Source of the DNA: Hohaiivirga sp031546825
GTDB lineage: Bacteria > Pseudomonadota > Alphaproteobacteria > Rhizobiales > Beijerinckiaceae
Assembly (NCBI GenBank): GCA_031546825.1
Contig: JAVBJU010000023.1
Span: forward strand, 1 to 64,000
Length of the DNA stretch: 64,000 bases
Direction of reading: 5' to 3'
The position numbers were made by a program, and so were the translations under genes. Shown here piece by piece: positions 28,203 through 36,906 of this stretch. The notes under the pieces are model-generated. The model did no database searches. It saw nothing but the letters and a program-made list of their open reading frames with translations, and had not been told where the DNA came from. Each line of letters starts with the position of its first letter. Within the stretch, counting starts at the first letter, position 1.

Positions 28203-29657
28203 TCACCCGATCATCGAGCACAGATATTTGATTTCCAGATATTCCTCGATGCCATAGCGGGAACCTTCACGCCCGAGACCGGATTGCTTGATGCCGCCGA
28301 AGGGGGCGACTTCGTTGGAGATCAGGCCGGTATTGTGGCCGACCATGCCGTATTCCAGCGCTTCCGCCACCCGCCATACCCGCCGCGCGTTCTCGGTATA
28401 AAAATAGGCGGCGAGGCCGAACTCCGTATCATTGGCAAGCGCAATCGCCTCATCTTCGGTGTCAAAGCGGAACAACGCCGCCACCGGACCGAAGGTCTCT
28501 TCGCGGGCGATCTTCATGGTCTGCCGCGCGCCGGTCAGCACGGTTGGCTCATAAAAGGTTCCGCCCAACGCGTGCCGTTTGCCACCGAGAACAACCGTCG
28601 CCCCTCCGGCCACGGCATCGCGCAGATGGTCTTCCACCTTCTCGACCGCCGCATTGTCAATCAGCGGCCCGATCTGCACCCCGGCCCCGGTGCCAACACC
28701 CACCGGGAGTGCTTTGACCTTCGCCACCAATTTTTCGGCAAAGGCCTCATAAACATCTGCCTGCACGTAAAAGCGGTTGGCGCAGACGCAAGTTTGCCCG
28801 GCATTGCGGTATTTGGAGGCAATGGCACCTTCAACGGCGGCGTCAAGGTCCGCGTCGTCAAACACGATGAACGGCGCGTTGCCACCGAGTTCCAGCGACA
28901 GTTTTTTGATGGTCGGGGCGCATTGGGCCATCAGCACACGGCCCGTTTCGGTCGATCCGGTGAAGGAGAGTTTTCGGACGATGTCGCTCCCGGTCAACAC
29001 CATACCGATATCGCGCGCGTTACCGGTGACAACCTGCAAAACACCATCGGGAATGTCCGCCTCTTGCGCCAGAACCGCAAGTGCGAGCGCCGTCAGCGGC
29101 GTCTGGCTTGCCGGCTTGACAATTATCGTGCAGCCCGCCGCAAGCGCAGGCCCCACTTTACGGGTAATCATCGCCGCCGGGAAATTCCATGGTGTGATTG
29201 CCGCGCACACACCGATGGGCTGCTTGAGCACGATGATGCGCTTATCGCTGGTTGGCGAAGGGATGGTGTCACCGTAGACGCGCTTTCCTTCTTCGGCGAA
29301 CCACTCGATGAAAGACGCCGCATAAAGAACCTCGCCCCGAGCCTCCGCCAGCGGCTTGCCCTGCTCGGCGGTCATCAGCGCGGCGAGATCGTCGGCATGG
29401 GCAACGATCAGGTCAAACCAGCGCCGCAACACTTTGGCGCGCGCCGCTGCTGTTTGCTGCGACCATCCGGAAAACGCGCGTTGGCCTGCAAGAACCGCGT
29501 TCTCGACATCACTGGTTGTCAGCGCGGGCACATGGCCGATGATACTGCCATCGGCGGGATTGGTCACCGCAATCGTCTTGCCATCACGGGACGCAATCCA
29601 TTTCCCGTCAACAAAGCACATGGCTTTCAGCAAAGCAGGGTGTTTCAAAGTGATCAT
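28203..29657 (-). CDS. gabD: NAD(P)-dependent succinate-semialdehyde dehydrogenase (GabD-like)
   Basis: Aldehyde dehydrogenase of 484 residues that most resembles GabD, oxidising succinic semialdehyde to succinate. Visible motifs are PWNFPAAMITRKVGPALAAG, the cofactor loop FTGSTETGRVL, the general base in LELGGNAPF, and the catalytic cysteine in NAGQTCVCANRFYV, plus GLAAYFYTE near the C-terminus. The exact aldehyde is inferred; glutarate semialdehyde is an alternative. The ATG at 29657 follows GGAGG closely. It is divergent from ornithine cyclodeaminase, so both may serve amino-acid catabolism. Confidence 0.88.
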   Translation of the reverse strand: MITLKHPALLKAMCFVDGKWIASRDGKTIAVTNPADGSIIGHVPALTTSDVENAVLAGQRAFSGWSQQTAAARAKVLRRWFDLIVAHADDLAALMTAEQGKPLAEARGEVLYAASFIEWFAEEGKRVYGDTIPSPTSDKRIIVLKQPIGVCAAITPWNFPAAMITRKVGPALAAGCTIIVKPASQTPLTALALAVLAQEADIPDGVLQVVTGNARDIGMVLTGSDIVRKLSFTGSTETGRVLMAQCAPTIKKLSLELGGNAPFIVFDDADLDAAVEGAIASKYRNAGQTCVCANRFYVQADVYEAFAEKLVAKVKALPVGVGTGAGVQIGPLIDNAAVEKVEDHLRDAVAGGATVVLGGKRHALGGTFYEPTVLTGARQTMKIAREETFGPVAALFRFDTEDEAIALANDTEFGLAAYFYTENARRVWRVAEALEYGMVGHNTGLISNEVAPFGGIKQSGLGREGSRYGIEEYLEIKYLCSMIG

Positions 29658-29801
29658 CAACGCCTCCAGCGGTCCGCATACATGGCGGCTAAACATTCAG
29701 AACTATCTGAACCAACCCCGTCCTTTGTCAATCCGCCGTCGGTGGGGTTGTGGCGGTGCCCCAAACACTATTACAAAGCCATATCATTCATGGGACCCAT
29801 C

Positions 29802-30851
29802 ATGCCGCCCGCCAATCTCAACATCGTTCCGTTCGTTTCCGTCGATCATATGATGCGGCTGGTGCTGGAGATCGGCGTTGAACGCTGTCTCACCGAACTC
29901 GCGGGCTATATCGAAGAGGATTTCCGGCGCTGGGCATTGTTTGACAAAACCCCACGCATGGCCGCGCACAGCCAGGAAGGCGTCATTGAACTGATGCCGA
30001 CCAGCGACGGCACGCTCTATGCCTTCAAATATGTCAACGGCCACCCGAGTAATACCCGTCAGGGTCGCCAGACGGTCGCGGCGTTTGGCGTGTTGTCGGA
30101 TATCACCAACGGCTATCCGCTGCTGTTTTCCGAAATGACGATTCTCACCGCGCTGCGCACCGCCGCGACTTCAGCGCTGGCGGCAAAATACCTGGCCCCC
30201 GCTGGCGCGAAGACCATGGCGCTGATCGGCAACGGAGCCCAATCGGAGTTCCAGGCACTGGCATTCAAGGCCATTGTCGGTGTCGATGCTTTGCGTCTTT
30301 ACGACATTGATCAAGAGGCCAGCCGCCGCTGTACCAAAAACCTTGCCGACGCTGGCTTTACCATCACCATCTGCAAAAGCGGGCAAGAAGCGGTCGAAGG
30401 GGCGCACATTATCACCACCTGCACCGCCGATAAGCGCAACGCCACCATTCTCACCGACAACATGATCGGCTCTGGCCTGCACATCAACGCGGTTGGCGGT
30501 GATTGCCCCGGCAAGACCGAACTGCACCGCGATATCCTGCTGCGCGCGGGTATCTTCGTTGAATATGAGCCACAAACCCGCATCGAGGGCGAAATCCAGC
30601 AACTCGACGGCGCACACCCCGTCACCGAGCTGTGGCGGGTTATTTCAGGCGAAGTGCCGGGGCGCGTGAGCCCAACCGATATCACCCTATTCGACTCGGT
30701 CGGCTTCGCCATCGAAGATTTTTCCGCCCTGCGCTACATCCGCGACCGCCTCCCCGCTACCGGTTTCCACCAGGACCTCGACCTGCTGGCCGACCCCGAC
30801 GAGCCGCGCGACCTTTACGGGATGTTGTTGCGCCGCAAGGCGCTTGGCTAA
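29802..30851 (+). CDS. ocd: Ornithine cyclodeaminase
   Basis: NAD-dependent conversion of ornithine to proline and ammonia, in the mu-crystallin family. With the ATG at 29802 (GGGA 7 nt upstream) the product has 349 residues, close to characterised enzymes; an ATG 12 bases earlier is possible. Conserved segments are FRRWALFDKTPRMAAHS, SQEGVIELMPTSD, YAFKYVNGHPSNT, the Rossmann loop GNGAQSEFQALAF and NAVGGDCPGKTEL. It ends one base before the murJ start codon, so the two are probably cotranscribed, an unusual pairing. Confidence 0.93.
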   Translation: MPPANLNIVPFVSVDHMMRLVLEIGVERCLTELAGYIEEDFRRWALFDKTPRMAAHSQEGVIELMPTSDGTLYAFKYVNGHPSNTRQGRQTVAAFGVLSDITNGYPLLFSEMTILTALRTAATSALAAKYLAPAGAKTMALIGNGAQSEFQALAFKAIVGVDALRLYDIDQEASRRCTKNLADAGFTITICKSGQEAVEGAHIITTCTADKRNATILTDNMIGSGLHINAVGGDCPGKTELHRDILLRAGIFVEYEPQTRIEGEIQQLDGAHPVTELWRVISGEVPGRVSPTDITLFDSVGFAIEDFSALRYIRDRLPATGFHQDLDLLADPDEPRDLYGMLLRRKALG

Positions 30852-30852
30852 A

Positions 30853-32370
30853 ATGCCACCCGCCCGCGCCACTCTTTTCGTCACGCTGTTCGTCGCCCTG
30901 TCGCGCGTTCTCGGCTTCGTGCGCGATGTTTTGTTGACGCGCTATCTCGGCACCGGCGTGGCGGCGGATGCGTTTCTCGCGGCGTTTCGGCTGCCCAATA
31001 CCTTGCGCCGCATCGCGGCCGAGGGCGGGTTTAACCCGGCGTTTATCCCGCTTTACCTAAAGCTCAAGGCGCAGGACGAAGACGGGGCGAAGCACTTTGC
31101 CCAGCGGGCGATCCTCGCCTGCGGACTGGTGCTGGTGCTGGCGACAATCATTGGTGAGGTGGCTGCCGGGCCGATCATGAAACTACTGGCGCCCGGCTTG
31201 TCCGGTGAAGCGGCGCGGCTTGCGGTCTTGTGTTTCCGGCTCATTTTCCCGTTGATGCTGGGCTCGGGGCTCGCTGCCCTTTTGTCTGCGGTGCTCAATG
31301 CCGAGCGGCGGGTCGTTGCCACGTCATTTGCACCGCTGGTGTGCAACCTGATGCTGGTCATTGCCATTACGACGGCGGCATTGGCGCATGTGGAACCAGT
31401 GCGCGGGGCGGGCTGGATCGCCTTTGTCTCCGGGTGCTCCGGCTTCGCCCATCTTGCCATCGCAGGCTTCGCACTGCATCGCTCCGGTGCGCTTCGCAGC
31501 AGCGTGATAGCCGAAACCGGCACCGGCCTGCGCCGCTTCGTTCGCACCGCATTACCCACGCTGCTTGCCGTTGGCGCGGCCCAGCTTTTTCCGATTGCCG
31601 CCGCACAGGTCGCCTCGCATATCCCTTCTGCCGTCTCGTGGTTCTATTACGCCGACCGATTGTTTCAGCTTCCAGCGGGCTTCATTGCGGCTGCGGCGGG
31701 CATTGTCTTGCTTCCCCGGATCGCCGCGCACCATGCCCGCAACGACTGGCGCGCCGGGTTCCTCACCCAAAACCGGGCGCTGGAAAGCGCCTTGCTGTTT
31801 TCGCTGCCAGCGGCGGCAGGGCTCTATCACCTTGCTTTGCCCATCGCCTCGGTGCTTTTCGAGCATGGGGCGTTTCGCGCCGAAGACAGCGCAGCAACCG
31901 CCGCAATGCTGAAGGTGCTGTCGGCAGCCCTGCCCTGCGTCGTCATGGCCAAGGTGTTCTCCAACGCAACCTTCGCCTATGGCCGCATACGCATCCCCAT
32001 CACCGCCGGGCTTGTCGGGCTCATTGTGACCTATCTCTCGGCCCGGCTGTTACTGCCTTTGATGGGAGTTTCCGCCGTTGCCCTCGGCACGGTGATCGGG
32101 CTTGTCACGCATTTCCTGATTCTGGCCACCGGGTTGTGGCTCAACCACCTGTGGCGGCCCGATGCCCGGCTGCTATCCCGTTTGCTGCGCATCGTGCTGG
32201 CCACCGCCCTCATGGTGCTATGCCTATGGGGGCTTGAACAGGTCGTCACACCACATTCCCTCCTCCGGCTCGCCCTCCACTGCATCACCGGCCTTATCAC
32301 TTATGCTCTAGCGGCTTGGACGTGTGGAGCGATCTCGCGCCAGGACTTCCGCCGACTCAAGCGTCGCTGA
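30853..32370 (+). CDS. murJ: Lipid II flippase MurJ
   Basis: Inner-membrane flippase that exports lipid II for peptidoglycan synthesis. The 505 residues form the expected 14-helix MOP-superfamily protein with the MurJ N-terminus SRVLGFVRDVLLTRYLG, ADAFLAAFRLPNTLRRIAAEG and FNPAFIPLY, and the RLFQLPAGF segment. The start is the ATG one base after the ocd stop; an in-frame TTG lies nine bases earlier inside ocd. It is followed at 124 bp by trpS. Confidence 0.96.
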   Translation: MPPARATLFVTLFVALSRVLGFVRDVLLTRYLGTGVAADAFLAAFRLPNTLRRIAAEGGFNPAFIPLYLKLKAQDEDGAKHFAQRAILACGLVLVLATIIGEVAAGPIMKLLAPGLSGEAARLAVLCFRLIFPLMLGSGLAALLSAVLNAERRVVATSFAPLVCNLMLVIAITTAALAHVEPVRGAGWIAFVSGCSGFAHLAIAGFALHRSGALRSSVIAETGTGLRRFVRTALPTLLAVGAAQLFPIAAAQVASHIPSAVSWFYYADRLFQLPAGFIAAAAGIVLLPRIAAHHARNDWRAGFLTQNRALESALLFSLPAAAGLYHLALPIASVLFEHGAFRAEDSAATAAMLKVLSAALPCVVMAKVFSNATFAYGRIRIPITAGLVGLIVTYLSARLLLPLMGVSAVALGTVIGLVTHFLILATGLWLNHLWRPDARLLSRLLRIVLATALMVLCLWGLEQVVTPHSLLRLALHCITGLITYALAAWTCGAISRQDFRRLKRR

Positions 32371-32493
32371 GCGGTATCCCGGCGCACTTTCAAAAGCGTC
32401 CCGCTAAAAAGGCGGTTCCATCAAGCCCGGAAATGTTTTAGCAAGGCCGGACGCTGCGACGGCAGCAATAGGCATTAGCGACGGATTTCAAAA

Positions 32494-33531
32494 ATGACGC
32501 AGTTCAAGGAACTGGTTTTTTCGGGCGTTCAGCCCACCGGCAACCTGCATCTTGGCAATTATCTCGGCGCGATCCGCCGCTTCGTGACCATGCAGGAACA
32601 CCATGACTGCATTTATTGCGTCGTCGATCTCCACGCGCTCACCGCCGCCCGGCAGGATCCCGCCGCCCTTCGCAACCAGATCCGCGAAGTTACCGCCGCT
32701 TTCATCGCTGCGGGCATCGACCCGAAGAAGCACATTGTCTTCAACCAGAGCCAGGTGTCGGAACATGCCGAACTTGCCTGGATTTTCAATTGCGTTGCGC
32801 GCATGGGCTGGCTCAACCGCATGACCCAGTTCAAGGAAAAAGCTGGTAAAGACCGCGAGAATGTTTCGGTCGGCCTGTTCTCTTACCCGAACCTCATGGC
32901 CGCCGATATTCTGGTTTACCGCGCAACCCACGTGCCGGTTGGCGAAGACCAGAAGCAGCATGTGGAACTGACCCGCGATATCGCCCAGAAATTCAACAAT
33001 GATTGGGCCGAAGCCATCGCCGAGCGCGGCCATGGCGACATGTATTTCCCGCTCACCGAGCCGGTGATCCAGGGCGCGGCCACCCGCGTCATGTCGTTGC
33101 GGGATGGCGCAAAGAAGATGTCGAAATCCGACCCTTCGGATTACTCGCGCATCAACCTCACCGATGACGCCGATACCATCGCCACCAAGGTGCGCAAGGC
33201 CAAGACCGACGCCGAACCGCTGCCCTCCGAAGAGAAGGGCCTCGAAGGCCGTCCCGAGGCGGAAAACCTCGTCGCCATCTATGCAGCGCTGGCCGATGTT
33301 GCGCCTGCGGCTGTGCTCAAGGATTTCGGCGGTTCCCAGTTCTCGGCCTTCAAGAGCGCGCTTGCCGATGTCGCCGTGACAAAGCTCGCGCCGATTGCAA
33401 CCGAAATGCGCCGCCTCACCGCGGACCCGGCCCATATCGACGCCATTCTGGCCGATGGCTCGGCCCGCGCCCGCACCATCGCGCAAAAGACCATGGGCGA
33501 CGTGAAGGATATTCTTGGCCTGTTGCGCTGA
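32494..33531 (+). CDS. trpS: Tryptophanyl-tRNA synthetase
   Basis: Class I aminoacyl-tRNA synthetase charging tRNA-Trp. The 345 residues contain the HIGH-type motif in QPTGNLHLGNYLGA, the DLHAL segment, VPVGEDQKQHVELTRD and the KMSKS loop in GAKKMSKSDPSD. Length is normal for alphaproteobacteria. murJ-trpS adjacency is seen in rhizobia. Confidence 0.98.
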   Translation: MTQFKELVFSGVQPTGNLHLGNYLGAIRRFVTMQEHHDCIYCVVDLHALTAARQDPAALRNQIREVTAAFIAAGIDPKKHIVFNQSQVSEHAELAWIFNCVARMGWLNRMTQFKEKAGKDRENVSVGLFSYPNLMAADILVYRATHVPVGEDQKQHVELTRDIAQKFNNDWAEAIAERGHGDMYFPLTEPVIQGAATRVMSLRDGAKKMSKSDPSDYSRINLTDDADTIATKVRKAKTDAEPLPSEEKGLEGRPEAENLVAIYAALADVAPAAVLKDFGGSQFSAFKSALADVAVTKLAPIATEMRRLTADPAHIDAILADGSARARTIAQKTMGDVKDILGLLR

Positions 33532-33639
33532 TGCGTTATTCGCGACTGCGCAAAGAGACCATCGCGAAAATGCTTAAAAGCGTTTATATAGTTACACAAC
33601 TCTATCTCGACCGGCCTTGAACCGGCGCGGAGGTTTTAA

Positions 33640-34197
33640 ATGTTTATCCAGACCGAACCGACACCCAATCCCGATACCCTGAAATTTCTGCCGGGCCGCA
33701 TAGTGCTGGAAAAAGGCACGTTCGATGCCCGCTCCCTCCAGGATGCCGCCGTCTCGCCGCTGGCGGGTCGCCTCCTGACCATTCCGGGCGTCACGGGCGT
33801 GTTCTATGGCTATGACTTCATCTCGGTGACGAAGTCCGATGGCGAGTGGCAACACCTCAAGCCCGCCATACTCGGCGCAATCATGGAATTTTTCCTGGGA
33901 GGCGCGCCGTTGATGACCGCTGCCCATGATGACAGCGTTGGCGAAGATGAGTTTTTTGACGAAGACGACGTGGAAACCGTCAACACCATCAAGGAACTCC
34001 TGAACGAGCGCGTGCGCCCGGCGGTGGCATCGGATGGCGGCGATATCACCTTCCGTGGCTTCCGCGACGGCGTGGTTTATCTCACCATGAAGGGGGCGTG
34101 CTCCGGCTGTCCGTCCTCAACGGCCACGCTCAAACACGGCATCGAGAACCTCTTGCGCCATTACCTGCCGGATGTGCAGGCGGTCGAGCAGGTCTGA
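33640..34197 (+). CDS. Iron-sulfur cluster carrier of the Nfu type (Scaffold N + NifU C domains)
   Basis: A 185-residue Nfu protein that carries and delivers Fe-S clusters. The N-terminal Nfu_N domain (about 1-88; IQTEPTPNPDTLKFLPG, GVFYGYDFISVTK) is followed by an acidic linker and a NifU-like C-terminal domain (about 108-180) holding the cluster-binding CSGCPSS. GGAGG precedes the ATG by about 7 nt. It is a single gene between trpS and tsaB. Confidence 0.95.
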   Translation: MFIQTEPTPNPDTLKFLPGRIVLEKGTFDARSLQDAAVSPLAGRLLTIPGVTGVFYGYDFISVTKSDGEWQHLKPAILGAIMEFFLGGAPLMTAAHDDSVGEDEFFDEDDVETVNTIKELLNERVRPAVASDGGDITFRGFRDGVVYLTMKGACSGCPSSTATLKHGIENLLRHYLPDVQAVEQV

Positions 34198-34289
34198 GGA
34201 CCCGCACGAAAGCACTGCAAAACTGCGAGAAAGCGCTTGCTTAACCATGCCGCCGAAGGCTTGATGACAAAACTTCACGGAGGTTAGGG

Positions 34290-34970
34290 TTGCGCATTCT
34301 CGCCATAGACACTGCTCTCAATGCCTGCTCGGCGGGCGTGCTCGACACTGAAACCGGCACATTGCTGGCGTCCGAAAGCATTGAGATGATTCGCGGCCAT
34401 GCCGAAGCGCTGGTGCCAATGATTGATCGCGTCATGGCGCAGATCGACGGCGGTTTCGAGAGCCTTGGCCGCATCGCTGTCACGGTGGGTCCCGGCAGCT
34501 ATACCGGTTTACGCGTCGGCATTTCCGCGGCCCGTGCCATCGGGCTTGCCTCAGGCCACCCGGTGGTTGGCGTCACCACCCTCTCGGCTTTGCTGGCACC
34601 GCTGATGAGCACGCCGGATGTCCGCGGCCTGATTGCCGCTGCCATCGATGCGCGCCACGGCCATGTTTATTTCCAGGCGGTTTCCAACAATGGCCGTGTT
34701 GTCGCGCCGCCCGGCCACATGAATGTGCGCGACGCGCTGCGCCAGATCGGCGCTGGCCCGGCCATTCTGGTGGGTTCCGGCGCGCCCTTGATCGCCGCCG
34801 TGGCCAAGGGCATCGAGATCATTGATGTCAACGCGCCATCCGCGCCCGATATCGCCTGGGTCGCCCAGCTTGGTGCCGTTGCGGACCCGGCCCACGCCAT
34901 GCCGCGCCCGCTCTACATGCGCGGCCCCGATGCCAAGCCGCAGGATCACGCAAAACTGGCCCGGCAATGA
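34290..34970 (+). CDS. tsaB: tRNA t6A biosynthesis protein TsaB
   Basis: TsaB is the partner of TsaD in making t6A37 in ANN-decoding tRNAs. The 226-residue protein has the actin-like ATPase fold start (ILAIDTALNACSAGV), ALVPMIDRVM, and GPGSYTGLRVGISAARAIGLA. The start codon is TTG, supported by GGAGG 7 nt upstream and by the family N-terminus. It overlaps the next gene in ATGA, so translation is coupled. Confidence 0.95.
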   Translation: MRILAIDTALNACSAGVLDTETGTLLASESIEMIRGHAEALVPMIDRVMAQIDGGFESLGRIAVTVGPGSYTGLRVGISAARAIGLASGHPVVGVTTLSALLAPLMSTPDVRGLIAAAIDARHGHVYFQAVSNNGRVVAPPGHMNVRDALRQIGAGPAILVGSGAPLIAAVAKGIEIIDVNAPSAPDIAWVAQLGAVADPAHAMPRPLYMRGPDAKPQDHAKLARQ

Positions 34971-35473
34971 GCGCCCCCAGCGGATGGATCGCGAACTGGC
35001 TCGGCTTCAACCGTCCGGTCGTCGCGCGGGTAGAGGCCGTGGATTCCGCCTTCGCCGAACTGCTTGCCGCCATCCACGACCAATCCTTCGCCCATGGCTG
35101 GAGCGCCACCGAGTTTGAGCGGCTGCTGTCCGACCGCGCCACCATCGCTGACGGTCTGTTCATCGCCCGCGAAAAGAGCCCTTGCGGTTTCGTTCTGTCG
35201 CGCCGCGTGCTGGACGAGGCGGAAATCCTGTCCATCGCCATTAATCCGGCCCGTAGACGTCACGGCCTGTCAAGCAAACTGTTGTCCCAACACCGGGAAA
35301 GTCTGATCAAGTCAGGTGTGCGGGTGTTGCACCTTGAAGTTGACGAAAACAACGCGCCAGCCCTTGCGCTTTATGCCGCCGCCGGCTTCGCCATCACCGG
35401 CCGCCGCCGCGGCTATTACGCCCATGCCGATGGCAGCCGCACCACGGCGCTGACGATGACGCTGAAGCTTTAG
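34967..35473 (+). CDS. rimI: Ribosomal protein alanine N-acetyltransferase-like protein RimI
   Basis: GNAT-family N-acetyltransferase of 168 residues. The acetyl-CoA-binding region is NPARRRHGLSSKLL (variant of the Q/RxxGxG/A loop), followed by HLEVDENNAPALALYAAAGF. Coupling to tsaB is the classical RimI context. Whether it acts on ribosomal protein S18 here is inferred. It overlaps tsaB by four bases. Confidence 0.9.
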   Translation: MSAPSGWIANWLGFNRPVVARVEAVDSAFAELLAAIHDQSFAHGWSATEFERLLSDRATIADGLFIAREKSPCGFVLSRRVLDEAEILSIAINPARRRHGLSSKLLSQHRESLIKSGVRVLHLEVDENNAPALALYAAAGFAITGRRRGYYAHADGSRTTALTMTLKL

Positions 35474-35581
35474 CATCCAGCCCTCATGGCGGAACACCTC
35501 CTGCGTCAGCATTTCTCTCACCCCGATGGACGAACCCTGTTGCAACCGTTTATAAAGCAGCGGGGACCATAGCGGAACACA

Positions 35582-36049
35582 ATGAACACAGACAAAAAAA
35601 CGCACGGAAGCGACGCGCCCAAACGACGAGGCAGGATCGAAAAATCATGCCGCGACAAGGGCTTGCGCATGACCGGACAACGTCAGATCATCGCCGCCAT
35701 CCTTGATGCGGCTGAAGATCATCCGGATGTGTTCGATCTCCACCGCCGCGCATCCGCCATTGATGGTCGCATTTCGCTCTCAACCGTCTATCGCACCACA
35801 CGCCTGTTCGAGCAGGAAGGCATCATTGAGCGGCTCGACCTGCGGGAGAGCCGCGCCCGTTTTGAGCCCACCACCAAGGGGCATCACGCCCATCTTGTGG
35901 ATATCGAAACGGGCAAGGTCATCGAGTTTCAATCGCCCGAGATTGAAGAATTACAGGCCGAGATCGCCCGCAAGCTCGGCTACCGCATTGTCTCGCGGCG
36001 GCTCGAACTTTATGCCGTGCCCACGACCAATGGTGACGACGCCCCATGA
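35582..36049 (+). CDS. fur: Fur-family metal-responsive regulator (Fur/Mur position)
   Basis: A 155-residue Fur-family repressor: winged-helix N-terminus (about 24-100; GLRMTGQRQIIAAIL, ISLSTVYRTTRLFE) and dimerisation domain with the metal-binding GHHAHLVDIETGKVIEF. Apart from Cys23 it has no cysteines, so the CxxC structural zinc site of E. coli Fur is absent. In rhizobia the Fur homologue at this position (between rimI and plsC) often responds to manganese (Mur), so Mur is a good alternative name. It overlaps plsC in ATGA. Confidence 0.9.
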   Translation: MNTDKKTHGSDAPKRRGRIEKSCRDKGLRMTGQRQIIAAILDAAEDHPDVFDLHRRASAIDGRISLSTVYRTTRLFEQEGIIERLDLRESRARFEPTTKGHHAHLVDIETGKVIEFQSPEIEELQAEIARKLGYRIVSRRLELYAVPTTNGDDAP

Positions 36050-36816
36050 GCAAGCTCGGCGGCATCTTCAGGCTGATCTGTCTTATTACGCTGCTCGCTG
36101 TCACCGTTCCGGTGCAGATGGTGTTTTTGAAGTTTGGCTTTCGCGCAGCCCGCAACCTGCCCATTTGGGTGTATCGCATGGCGTTGCGCATCCTGCGGGT
36201 GCGCGTCACGATCACGGGCGAAGCCCCCAACGGGACATCTGTGCTGGTGGTGAGCAATCACGTCTCATGGCTGGACATTCCAGTGATCGGCGCGCTGCAA
36301 CCGACCTCATTCATCGCCAAGGCAGAAATCGCAAAATGGCCGGTTTTCGGCTTCCTGGCGCGGGTGCAACGCTCCATTTTCATTGACCGGGAGCGGCGCA
36401 CCGCCACCGCCGCGGCCAATGACCTCATCGCCAACCGCCTCACCGATGGCGGTGCCGTGATCTTGTTTGCCGAAGGCACCACCGGCGACGGCCTGAGCCT
36501 TCTGCCGTTCCGCTCCGCGCTCATTGGCGCAGCACACGCCGCCATCCGCCGCGCCGACAGCCCCGCGATCGATATAAAACCGCTCGCCCTGCGTTACACC
36601 CACCGCAACGGCCTGCCACTTACACGGCGCGACCGCCCGCAAATCGCCTGGTACGGCGATATGGAACTCATTGCCCACTTGTGGGATCTCATTCATGGCG
36701 GCCCGCTTGATGTCACGGTTTCGTGGTGCGAGACCATCGCGCTTTCAACGACTTCCGACCGCAAGAGCATCACGGCTCAGGCCGAGGCGATGGTAAGGGC
36801 GGCATTGGCGCAATAG
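36046..36816 (+). CDS. plsC: 1-acyl-sn-glycerol-3-phosphate acyltransferase PlsC
   Basis: Acylates lysophosphatidate to phosphatidate in phospholipid synthesis, or a related lysolipid. The 256 residues have an N-terminal membrane helix (about 6-28), the catalytic NHVSWLD (71-77), SFIAKAEIAKWPVFG, the IFIDRERR block and the substrate-binding FAEGTTGDG. It is coupled to the Fur-family gene by a four-base overlap. In rhizobia this position may hold an ornithine-lipid-type acyltransferase (OlsA), a possible alternative. Confidence 0.92.
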   Translation: MSKLGGIFRLICLITLLAVTVPVQMVFLKFGFRAARNLPIWVYRMALRILRVRVTITGEAPNGTSVLVVSNHVSWLDIPVIGALQPTSFIAKAEIAKWPVFGFLARVQRSIFIDRERRTATAAANDLIANRLTDGGAVILFAEGTTGDGLSLLPFRSALIGAAHAAIRRADSPAIDIKPLALRYTHRNGLPLTRRDRPQIAWYGDMELIAHLWDLIHGGPLDVTVSWCETIALSTTSDRKSITAQAEAMVRAALAQ

Positions 36817-36906
36817 TCATGCTTTCTTTTAATTGTCGCCTTTTTTGCGTTTTATCGTTATCGAGAGGTTTGCTTCCCCTTTCACGATGACCCAAACGCG
36901 ACACCC

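Noticed and set aside
28284..29801. A + strand open frame running antisense through the aldehyde dehydrogenase gene and continuing in frame into ornithine cyclodeaminase
   Set aside because: The first 500 codons show no conserved family residues, while ocd proper begins at the ATG near 29802 with the family N-terminus. Open antisense frames are common at this base composition.
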